Part shown: positions 5,836 through 12,213 of the stretch, piece by piece
How the letters are laid out: the number at the start of each line of letters is the position of its first letter
Position numbering within the stretch: position 1 is the first letter of the stretch
DNA from: Nitrospirota bacterium
GTDB taxonomy: Bacteria; Nitrospirota; JAOUDF01
Length of the DNA: 22,252 bases
Direction of reading: 5' to 3'
NCBI GenBank assembly: GCA_029859385.1
Contig: JAOUDF010000018.1
Coordinates: forward strand, 1-22,252
Notes under the pieces: generated by a model
Told to the model about the DNA's origin: nothing
What the model saw: only the letters and a program-made list of their open reading frames with translations
Databases searched by the model: none
Program-made: the position numbers and the translations under genes

Positions 5836-7767
5836 CTATCCCTCCGCCTTCATCCTCGCCCTCTCCTCCATCATCTCCCGCACACTGGGAAACGCCCCCA
5901 AATTGGTGTGCGGTAAAAAGAGCGCCGACATATACTCGTCCATGAACGACCGGGCTACCGAGAACTCCATATAGGTCATCTTTGACGCGATATCCTCCAG
6001 CTCCTTTCGCAGACCGTCATTGAGCAGGGTGAAGTAGGCGCCGGTGGCCGAGGTGTTGCCGAGGAACTCGAACTTCTCCATTGGCATATCGGGGAGCATG
6101 CCGATGGTGATGGCCCGCTCTATGTTGATGTAATTGCCGAAGCCGCCGGCGATGTAGAGCTTGGTGATGTCGTCGAAGGTCATCCCCATCTCGGCCAGCA
6201 GGGTGGTGAAACCGGCATAGATGGCGCCCTTGGCGCGGATGAGGTTGTCGAGGTCGACCTCGGTAAGAACGATCTCCTTGTTGATGCCGCTCTCAACCCG
6301 CCAGGCCAGCACGTACTCCAGCCCGTGATCGCCCAGGCGAATGCGCGGATGCTTGAGGTCTTCGCGGATCTTCCCCTGCTGGTCGATGACGCCGGAGAGG
6401 TACATCTCGGCCAGCGCGTCGATCATGCCCGAGCCGCAGATGCCGATGGGCTTTACCCCGCCGATGACTTCGTAGGTCGGCTCCAGCGTCTTCGGGTCGA
6501 CGGTGACCGCCTCGATGGCCCCCTCCATGGCGCGCATGCCATGCTTGATGCCGCTCCCCTCAAAGCATGGGCCGGCGGAGCAGGCGGCGGTCATCATCCA
6601 GTCCTGGTTCCCCAGCACGATCTCGCCGTTGGTGCCGACGTCGATGAAGATGCAGACCTCTTCCCGCTTGTGAATCTGCGCGGCAAGCACACCGGCGCTG
6701 ATATCGCCGCCAACGTAGGAGGCAACGCACGGCGCGGCGTAGAGCAGGGTCTGTTCGTTAACCTTGAGGCCAAGGCTCTTAGCGCGGATGAGGGGGAACA
6801 TGGTGGCGGTGGGGATGTAGGGCTCCTCGCGGATATGGGCCGGGTCCATGCCGTAGAAGAGCTGGGTCATGGTGGTGTTACCCGCGATGACGATGTTGTC
6901 GATGTGGTTGATCGCGATGCCGTGCTTTTCGGCCATGTCGCCGATGAGGGTGTTGACGTTTTCAACCACCAGGCGCTGGAGTTCGGCCAATCCACCCATC
7001 TCGGTGGCGTAGACGATACGGGTAATGACGTCGTCGCCGCAGCGGACCTGCGCGTTATACGTTGAGCCGCGGTCGATGATGTGGCCGTCTTCCATGTCCA
7101 CCAGATAGACGACGACGGTGGTGGTGCCTACGTCAACGGCAATACCGTAACGCTTCTGGCCCGCAACGCAGGGCTGAAGTTCCAGCAGCTCCATCGCATT
7201 GCCGGTTTCGTAGAGGGTGACATTGACCTCCCAATCGCTCTCCCGCAACACCTTCGCCATCTTTTTGAGAAGGGCGTGGTTGCAGTGGAAGTGCTCGGTG
7301 CTGTACCCCGCTTTGGCAATCTCGCGCTTCAGCCGTTCCAGATCGCTGATATTGTCGCTCAGGTTCGGCGGCGGCAGAGTGACGCAGAGTTTTTTGGTCC
7401 TGGGGACTATCTCGCCGCAGATCTCCCGGAACCGCTCCTGAAGGTCGTACTTGCTGGCCGTGGCGATCTTGTGCCCCTTCTGCATCCGTGATTCTACCGG
7501 AATCTCTACTACCAGATCGGTCAGCGCGTGAGTGATGCACGAAAGCACGTGTCCCCGGCCTGTTTCTTCGCGGGAGAGGTGGGGAGTCTGGGTTGTCTCG
7601 AATTGCCCCTCCTTGATGGTCACGAGGCACTTGCCGCAAGTCGCATTGCCTCCGCAGGAGGCGTTGATATGTATATCGAGCATGTTGGCGGCCTTCAGGA
7701 TGTGCACATCCTGCGGAACCTCGATGGTCTTGTTGTCGGGGAAGAAGGTGATCTTGCGCATTTGCAT
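5836..7767 (-). CDS. 2Fe-2S ferredoxin-ASKHA reductive activator (RACE/RamA-like)
   Basis: A 643-aa protein. Residues 1-95 form a plant-type 2Fe-2S ferredoxin domain with C38, C44, C47 and C77 (CX5CX2C then C). A linker region (about 100-205) leads to an ASKHA ATPase domain: GIAVDVGTTTVVV at 208-220, IFIDVGTNGEIVLG at 373-386, and IAGGFGNYI at 539-547. Proteins with this layout use ATP and low-potential electrons to reduce inactivated cob(II)alamin cofactors of corrinoid methyltransferases. Unlike RamA, there is no C-terminal pair of 4Fe-4S motifs. The first ATG (7767) is preferred because AAAGGA lies about 11 bases upstream; the second ATG at 7761 is too far. It is monocistronic here, with no methyltransferase or corrinoid protein in the window, so its partner is unknown. 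Confidence 0.88.
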   Translation of the reverse strand: MQMRKITFFPDNKTIEVPQDVHILKAANMLDIHINASCGGNATCGKCLVTIKEGQFETTQTPHLSREETGRGHVLSCITHALTDLVVEIPVESRMQKGHKIATASKYDLQERFREICGEIVPRTKKLCVTLPPPNLSDNISDLERLKREIAKAGYSTEHFHCNHALLKKMAKVLRESDWEVNVTLYETGNAMELLELQPCVAGQKRYGIAVDVGTTTVVVYLVDMEDGHIIDRGSTYNAQVRCGDDVITRIVYATEMGGLAELQRLVVENVNTLIGDMAEKHGIAINHIDNIVIAGNTTMTQLFYGMDPAHIREEPYIPTATMFPLIRAKSLGLKVNEQTLLYAAPCVASYVGGDISAGVLAAQIHKREEVCIFIDVGTNGEIVLGNQDWMMTAACSAGPCFEGSGIKHGMRAMEGAIEAVTVDPKTLEPTYEVIGGVKPIGICGSGMIDALAEMYLSGVIDQQGKIREDLKHPRIRLGDHGLEYVLAWRVESGINKEIVLTEVDLDNLIRAKGAIYAGFTTLLAEMGMTFDDITKLYIAGGFGNYINIERAITIGMLPDMPMEKFEFLGNTSATGAYFTLLNDGLRKELEDIASKMTYMEFSVARSFMDEYMSALFLPHTNLGAFPSVREMMEERARMKAEG

Positions 7768-7832
7768 TGGTCTGAATGTCCTTTCGCCGTACCGAAAAGT
7801 ATAGTCGCCGGAATGAACGCAGCAGGGCTACA

Positions 7833-7862
7833 AATATACCATCTTCACCGTCGCGAATGCAA
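7833..7862 (-). promoter_or_regulatory. Candidate promoter for the ASKHA activator gene
   Basis: On the minus strand TTGCAT (7862-7857) is followed after 18 bases by TATATT (7838-7833, 5 of 6 to consensus), about 65 bases before the ATG at 7767. A second -10-like TATACT lies closer to the gene but lacks a convincing -35. It is divergent from the pgpA promoter. Confidence 0.4.
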
Positions 7863-7883
7863 AATTTAACGCGCCCGTATGTC

Positions 7884-7913
7884 TTGACGCCGCAAGACGG
7901 AAGATGCTAGGAT
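7884..7913 (+). promoter_or_regulatory. Candidate promoter for pgpA-cinA-thpR
   Basis: TTGACG (7884-7889), an 18-base spacer and TAGGAT (7908-7913), 24 bases before the pgpA start. The inverted repeat GTCTTG (7881-7886)/CAAGAC (7893-7898) overlaps the -35 and could be a regulator site. It is the only clear promoter-like signal before the long co-directional plus-strand block. Confidence 0.5.
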
Positions 7914-7937
7914 TTTTTATTTAAATACGGGGGGTTT

Positions 7938-8390
7938 TTGAACAGAGCTGCCGTCTTCATCGCCACCGGCGGAGGGGCAGGATATTCCCCCTGGGCTCCC
8001 GGTACGGCGGGCAGCCTTGTGGGCATTCTGCCGGCCCTGCTGCTTTCGCAAATCAGCCCGATAGCAGGTCTCGGGCTTATCATTGCCGTAACCCTTGCCG
8101 GGGTCTGGGCGTCGTCAGTTGCCGAGAAACACTTCGACAAAAAGGACGCCTCACCCATTGTTATTGACGAAATAGCCGGCCAGATGATTACCCTCTGGCT
8201 GGTGCCGCCCTCTGTTGGCTTTGTAGTGGCCGGCTTTCTCCTGTTTCGTTTTTTCGACATCCTCAAACCGTTCCCGGCCAGGCAGCTGCAGGATAATCTC
8301 CCCGGCGGCTGGGGCGTGATGATGGACGACGTGGCCGCCGGAATTTACGCAAATCTCTGCCTTCAGATTGCCTTACGTTTTATCGTGTAG
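7938..8390 (+). CDS. pgpA: Phosphatidylglycerophosphatase A
   Basis: Inner-membrane enzyme that removes the phosphate from phosphatidylglycerophosphate to give phosphatidylglycerol. The 150-aa length fits the family. Motifs: GYSPWAPGTAGS (residues 15-26), IDEIAGQ (76-82), FDILKPFPARQLQ (106-118) and GGWGVMMDDVAAG (123-135), the acidic ones being catalytic/metal-binding in PgpA. Hydrophobic stretches at about 27-38, 42-58, 83-105 and 131-149 give the membrane core. It starts at TTG (7938) after the G-run GGGGGG at 7929-7934; the spacing is short (three bases), and no ATG precedes the conserved N-terminus. The cinA gene starts 18 bases after the stop. Confidence 0.93.
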   Translation: MNRAAVFIATGGGAGYSPWAPGTAGSLVGILPALLLSQISPIAGLGLIIAVTLAGVWASSVAEKHFDKKDASPIVIDEIAGQMITLWLVPPSVGFVVAGFLLFRFFDILKPFPARQLQDNLPGGWGVMMDDVAAGIYANLCLQIALRFIV

Positions 8391-8408
8391 GGATCAAGGA
8401 GAGGACCG

Positions 8409-8897
8409 ATGACCGATGCATCCGAAGTCCGGATTGGCGCGATGTTGACGGCTAAAGCGTGGCGGCTCGTTACAGCTGAATCCTGCACCGGCGGCCTGAT
8501 TGCCCACAGAATAACCAATGTGCCGGGCAGTTCCGGCTATTTCGACCGCGGCTTTATCTGCTACAGCAATGAGGCCAAGACCGAACTGCTCGGAGTGGCG
8601 CCGGGTATAATCGCCGATCACGGTGCCGTGAGCGCCCAGACTGCTGTCGCCATGGCGCAGGGAGCTCTGGAAAAGAGCGGTGCTGATGCCGCCGTGGCGG
8701 TCACGGGCATCGCCGGGCCTGGTGGAGGATCACCGGCCAAGCCGGTGGGTTTGGTCTATATTGCGGTTGCAGGACGAGACGGGGCTGAGGTGCAGCGACA
8801 CAACTTCGACGGCAGCCGCGAGGAGATCAAATCCGCAACTGCCGAGCAGGCCCTGGCAATGCTGGAGTCGTTTCTTGCGCCTGTTCATAGCCATTGA
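8409..8897 (+). CDS. CinA C-terminal-type nicotinamide-nucleotide amidase (PncC family)
   Basis: A 162-aa stand-alone version of the CinA C-terminal domain, which in characterised members deamidates NMN to nicotinate mononucleotide in pyridine-nucleotide salvage. Visible motifs are AESCTGG (residues 23-29, with the likely nucleophile S25), GIAGPGGG (100-107) and KPVG (111-114). The N-terminal MoCF-like domain of full-length CinA is absent, not truncated by a frameshift: a good AAGGAGAGG precedes the ATG. The gene lies between pgpA and thpR and upstream of recA; cinA-recA proximity is known in several bacteria. Its last 23 bases overlap thpR. Confidence 0.9.
   Translation: MTDASEVRIGAMLTAKAWRLVTAESCTGGLIAHRITNVPGSSGYFDRGFICYSNEAKTELLGVAPGIIADHGAVSAQTAVAMAQGALEKSGADAAVAVTGIAGPGGGSPAKPVGLVYIAVAGRDGAEVQRHNFDGSREEIKSATAEQALAMLESFLAPVHSH
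8863..8866 (+). promoter_or_regulatory. Ribosome-binding site that sets the thpR start
   Basis: GGAG inside the end of the cinA coding region, eight bases before the TTG at 8875. It supports a TTG start overlapping cinA. The long upstream extension of that frame is a shadow of cinA and carries no domain. Confidence 0.6.
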
Positions 8898-9438
8898 CAT
8901 ACCTGAGGCAATAAAGAACGCCGTTGGAAGGGCGGTCGATCCGCTTCGGTCTACAGGCGCCGATGTAAGGTGGGTTGGCCGACACGGGATGCACCTGACT
9001 TTGAAGTTCCTGGGGGAGATCGACGATACGAGGCTGGACGATATCAAAGCCTCCCTTGAAAGTCTGTCAGCCATTGCTCTAACGACTATCGGCGTATCGG
9101 GCGCAGGCGCATTCCCGGGGCTGAAGAACCCGCGAGTCCTCTGGATAGGCCTTCAGGAGCCTTCGGGGCGACTGAAAGCCCTGCAGCTTGAACTGGAAGA
9201 TATGCTGGAGAAGTCGGGTTTCCCCCGTGAAGGCAAGCCGTTTCACCCTCATCTCACGGTGGGACGGGTCAGGTCACCCCGACGGAGCAGGGAGCTGTCG
9301 GAGGGGATGATGACGCTTCAGGGATGTACCTTTGGTGAGTTTCCACTTGGCGAAGTCGCCGTTTTTAAAAGTGATTTAAAACCTGGCGGTGCCGAGTACA
9401 CAAAACTCTTCGCCGTCACGGTAATCGAGAAAAAATGA
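8875..9438 (+). CDS. thpR: RNA 2',3'-cyclic phosphodiesterase (2H superfamily)
   Basis: A 187-aa member of the LigT/ThpR family, which opens 2',3'-cyclic phosphates on RNA ends and has weak reverse 2'-5' ligase activity. The two catalytic HxTx motifs are present: H40-L-T42 (HLTLKFLG) and H126-L-T128 (HLTVGR). The typical N-terminus RLFIAIDIP begins right after the TTG at 8875, which has GGAG eight bases upstream; earlier codons in this frame only shadow cinA. The 23-base overlap with cinA implies coupled translation. The recA gene starts 61 bases downstream with a hairpin between. Confidence 0.92.
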   Translation: MRLFIAIDIPEAIKNAVGRAVDPLRSTGADVRWVGRHGMHLTLKFLGEIDDTRLDDIKASLESLSAIALTTIGVSGAGAFPGLKNPRVLWIGLQEPSGRLKALQLELEDMLEKSGFPREGKPFHPHLTVGRVRSPRRSRELSEGMMTLQGCTFGEFPLGEVAVFKSDLKPGGAEYTKLFAVTVIEKK

Positions 9439-9463
9439 TAGACCATAACAAGTATCTGTAACC

Positions 9464-9482
9464 GGACGGCAAATGGCCGTCC
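9464..9482 (+). other. 7-bp hairpin in the recA leader
   Basis: GGACGGC (9464-9470) and GCCGTCC (9476-9482) form a perfect stem around the loop AAATG. It sits five bases before the recA Shine-Dalgarno. No T-run follows, so it is not a standard terminator. It could be a leader stem that protects the transcript, a processing point between thpR and recA, or a weak pause site. It also contains an in-frame ATG (9473) whose use would add nine residues to RecA and is unlikely. Confidence 0.5.
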
Positions 9483-9499
9483 CTGAGAAGGGAGCAAAT

Positions 9500-10519
9500 A
9501 TGGGAGAACGGGAAGACAAGTTGAAGGCCGTTGATCTGGCGGTAAGCCAGATAGAAAAGCAGTTCGGCAAGGGCTCCATCATGAAGCTTGGGGCCGGTCA
9601 GGCCATAGCGGATATTCCGGCAATCCCGTCGGGGTCGCTGAGCCTCGATGTAGCCCTGGGCATAGGCGGCTACCCCCGCGGCAGGATCATCGAGATATAC
9701 GGCCCCGAATCGTCCGGCAAGACCACCCTGGCCCTTCATGCCATTGCCGAAGCCCAGAAGGCAGGGGGCAGCGCGGCCTTTATCGACGCGGAGCACGCCC
9801 TCGACGTTAACTATGCGAGGCGTCTGGGGATCAATACCGAGGAGTTGCTCATATCCCAGCCCGATACGGGCGAACAGGCGCTGGAAGTTGCCGAAATCCT
9901 GGTGAGGAGCGGGGCGCTGGATATCATCGTCATCGACTCGGTGGCGGCGCTGGTCCCCCGGGCCGAGCTGGAGGGGGAGATGGGAGACGCCCAGATGGGC
10001 GCCCAGGCCCGCCTCATGTCCCAGGCCCTCCGCAAGCTGACCGCTGCCACGAGCAAGTCGCAGACCACGCTCATCTTCATCAACCAGATCCGGATGAAGA
10101 TCGGGGTGATGTTCGGCAATCCGGAGACCACCACCGGCGGCAACGCGCTGAAGTTCTATGCCTCGCAAAGGATCGATGTACGCAAGATATCGGCCCTCAA
10201 GGACGGTGATGAGGTCATCGGCGGCAGGGTGCGCGTCAAGGTGGTGAAAAACAAGATGGCCCCGCCCTTCCGGCAGGCCGAGTTCGACCTGATGTTCAAT
10301 GAAGGGATCTCCCGGATGGGAGAGATTGTCGACCTGGGCGTTGACAAAGGGGTTATCGACAAGAGCGGGGCATGGTATTCCTACAGCGGTACCCGTATCG
10401 GACAGGGCCGCGAAAATACGCTGAAATATCTGAGAGAAAAAACCGAGACGGCGGCGGAGATCGAAGCCCGCATCCGTGAAATTCTCAAGCCGGCGGGAGC
10501 TCTGGCAGGGAGGGCGTAA
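9500..10519 (+). CDS. recA: Recombinase RecA
   Basis: ATP-dependent DNA strand exchange, homologous recombination and co-protease for LexA-type repressors. The 339-aa protein has Walker A GPESSGKT (residues 68-75), the multimer and L1 regions, the L2 segment around FGNPETTTGGNALKFYAS, and the C-terminal REILKPAG helix. The ATG at 9500 is chosen over an in-frame ATG at 9473 because AAGGGAG (9488-9494) precedes it by five bases and MGEREDKLKA matches usual RecA N-termini. I see no CTGT-N8-ACAG box upstream. In Geobacter sulfurreducens the recA promoter is reported not to bind LexA, which would be consistent. pilT follows after two bases. Confidence 0.98.
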   Translation: MGEREDKLKAVDLAVSQIEKQFGKGSIMKLGAGQAIADIPAIPSGSLSLDVALGIGGYPRGRIIEIYGPESSGKTTLALHAIAEAQKAGGSAAFIDAEHALDVNYARRLGINTEELLISQPDTGEQALEVAEILVRSGALDIIVIDSVAALVPRAELEGEMGDAQMGAQARLMSQALRKLTAATSKSQTTLIFINQIRMKIGVMFGNPETTTGGNALKFYASQRIDVRKISALKDGDEVIGGRVRVKVVKNKMAPPFRQAEFDLMFNEGISRMGEIVDLGVDKGVIDKSGAWYSYSGTRIGQGRENTLKYLREKTETAAEIEARIREILKPAGALAGRA

Positions 10520-10521
10520 AT

Positions 10522-11703
10522 ATGGCGGTCAGCATCAATGATCTTCTGAAAACCACCGTGGAGAACAAGGCATCCGACCTTCATCTGAAGGTGGGAATCC
10601 CTCCGGTCATGCGCCTGGACGGCGGCCTGGCCCCGATGATGGACCAGCCTAAGCTGAGCCGCGAGGATGTAGTGGCCCTGGCCTCTTCCATCATGAACAA
10701 CTCACAAAAGGAGAAGTTCAAGACCAAGTGCGAGGTCGACCTTGCCTACGGCGTGCCGGGACTGGGCCGATTCAGGGTCAACGCCTTCCAGCAGCGCGGC
10801 ACCATCAGCATGGTCTTCCGTCATATTCCTATCAGGATACCGACCATTGACGAACTGAAGCTGCCCAAGGTGCTGGAGAAGCTGGCACTCGAGCGGCGCG
10901 GACTCATCCTGGTAACGGGAACCACCGGTAGCGGTAAGTCGACGTCGCTGGCCGCCATGATCGACCACATAAACACTACCTACACCGACCACATCATCAC
11001 CATTGAAGACCCGGTCGAGTTCCTCCATCTCGACAAGAAGAGCATCATCAACCAGCGGGAGGTGGGCATCGATACCGACTCGTTCAGCAGCGCCCTCCGC
11101 GCCGCCCTTCGTCAGGATCCCGACGTCATCCTCGTCGGCGAAATGCGCGACCTCGATACCATCGAGACAGCGCTCACCGCCGCGGAAACGGGCCATCTGG
11201 TCATGTCGACCCTGCATACCACCGACGCCACCGAGACGATCAACCGTATCATCACGGTCTTCCCGCCGCACCAGCACCAACAGATACGGATTCAGCTGGC
11301 CGCCGTGCTCAAGGGGATCGTCTCCATGCGCCTTATCCCCAAGTCCGACGGCAAGGGGCGTGTCCCGGCAGTGGAGGTGCTGGTCGCTACGCTGACCGTA
11401 AAGGAGTCGATCATCGACTCGACCAAGACCAAGCTGATCCACGACATCATCGCGGCGGGCCGCTCCCAGTACGGCATGCAGACCTTCGACCAGTCGCTGC
11501 TCGACCTCTACAAGCAGGGGCTCATCACCTACGAAGAGGCGCTGAAGAATGCCTCCAACGTCGACGACTTCGTGCTGAAGGTAAAGGGAATCATGTCCAC
11601 CAGTGACCTGGCCGACGAGGACGAGAAAGGCCAGTCCAAGTCCTTCCAGAAGCCGGGCGCGGGCGGGGGAGAGATCAAGCTCAGCCGGTTGGGAGAAGAC
11701 TAG
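10522..11703 (+). CDS. pilT: PilT-family type IV pilus retraction ATPase
   Basis: A 393-aa hexameric secretion/pilus ATPase that powers pilus retraction at the inner-membrane base. Domains: an N-terminal PAS-like region (1-115), Walker A GTTGSGKST (133-141), Asp box IEDPVEF (161-167), Walker B DVILVGEMRD with catalytic E207, and the His box around HLVMSTLHTTDA (225-236). The C-terminal AIRNLIRE motif of classical PilT is not present; the equivalent stretch reads KLIHDIIAAG (314-323), followed by a Gly/Ser/Lys-rich tail. This points to a PilT paralog rather than the main retraction ATPase. ATG 10522 has GGGAGGG seven bases upstream. It sits between recA and recX, with no other pilus gene near. 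Confidence 0.93.
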   Translation: MAVSINDLLKTTVENKASDLHLKVGIPPVMRLDGGLAPMMDQPKLSREDVVALASSIMNNSQKEKFKTKCEVDLAYGVPGLGRFRVNAFQQRGTISMVFRHIPIRIPTIDELKLPKVLEKLALERRGLILVTGTTGSGKSTSLAAMIDHINTTYTDHIITIEDPVEFLHLDKKSIINQREVGIDTDSFSSALRAALRQDPDVILVGEMRDLDTIETALTAAETGHLVMSTLHTTDATETINRIITVFPPHQHQQIRIQLAAVLKGIVSMRLIPKSDGKGRVPAVEVLVATLTVKESIIDSTKTKLIHDIIAAGRSQYGMQTFDQSLLDLYKQGLITYEEALKNASNVDDFVLKVKGIMSTSDLADEDEKGQSKSFQKPGAGGGEIKLSRLGED

Positions 11704-11706
11704 TTC

Positions 11707-12174
11707 GTGCCCCCGGCCCGGCAGACTCAGGACGCGTGGAATGCCGCCTGCCGCTGGCTGGGCTACAGTGCCCGCACGGAATCGGAGATCAGGAAGCGCC
11801 TGAAGCAGGCCGGTTATGACGAAGCGGTCGAGGAAGAGGTCATCCGGCGGCTCCGGGAATACCGCTATCTGGATGATCGACGACTGGCCGAGGCCCTGGT
11901 TGAAGAGCTCAAGCGAAAGGGCATTGTCGGGCGCGCCGTCCTCCGGCAGCGGCTGCGAAGGCGGGGGATCGAGACAGCGCTCGCTGACGAGATTATCACG
12001 GAAGCCCTGAAAGGGGTTAACGAGCTGGACGAAGCGCTGGTGCTGGCAGGGAAGCGGTTAAAGACCATGGCAGGCCTCGATCAACCGGTCATAAAGCGGC
12101 GTCTTGCAGGGTATCTCTCGCGGCGCGGGTTTTCAGCGGAGACGGTGTACCGCGTTCTGGAAAAAATTGTTTAG
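11707..12174 (+). CDS. recX: RecA regulatory protein RecX
   Basis: A 155-aa, highly basic, helical three-helix-repeat protein of the RecX family, which caps or inhibits RecA filaments. Diagnostic features are LGYSARTESEIRKRLKQAGY near residues 18-37, the YRYLDDRRLAEALVEELKRKG segment, and the C-terminal YLSRRGFSAETVYRVL. It starts at GTG (11707), four bases after the pilT stop, with GGGAG at 11690-11694 within the pilT end. In many bacteria recX directly follows recA; here pilT intervenes, so the three are likely co-transcribed. alaS follows after 39 bases, matching the common recA-recX-alaS order. Confidence 0.92.
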   Translation: MPPARQTQDAWNAACRWLGYSARTESEIRKRLKQAGYDEAVEEEVIRRLREYRYLDDRRLAEALVEELKRKGIVGRAVLRQRLRRRGIETALADEIITEALKGVNELDEALVLAGKRLKTMAGLDQPVIKRRLAGYLSRRGFSAETVYRVLEKIV

Positions 12175-12213
12175 GTTTTTTAAGTCCATTATTTTACGAC
12201 CAAGGAGAACAAC

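Noticed and set aside
7547..7552. Second CACGTG core as a possible extra parS
   Set aside because: Flanking bases do not match the parS arms and it lies within coding sequence.
8680..8874. Long N-terminal extension of ThpR
   Set aside because: It is the shadow of cinA in another frame and has no domain; the conserved N-terminus begins after the TTG at 8875.
9473..9499. Upstream ATG giving a nine-residue longer RecA
   Set aside because: The ATG is in the loop/stem of a hairpin and lacks a spaced Shine-Dalgarno; the ATG at 9500 has one and matches family N-termini.
12167..12195. TTGTTT-N17-TATTTT as a promoter for alaS
   Set aside because: Only three of six bases match at -35, the region is simply T-rich after the recX stop, and co-transcription with recX is equally likely.
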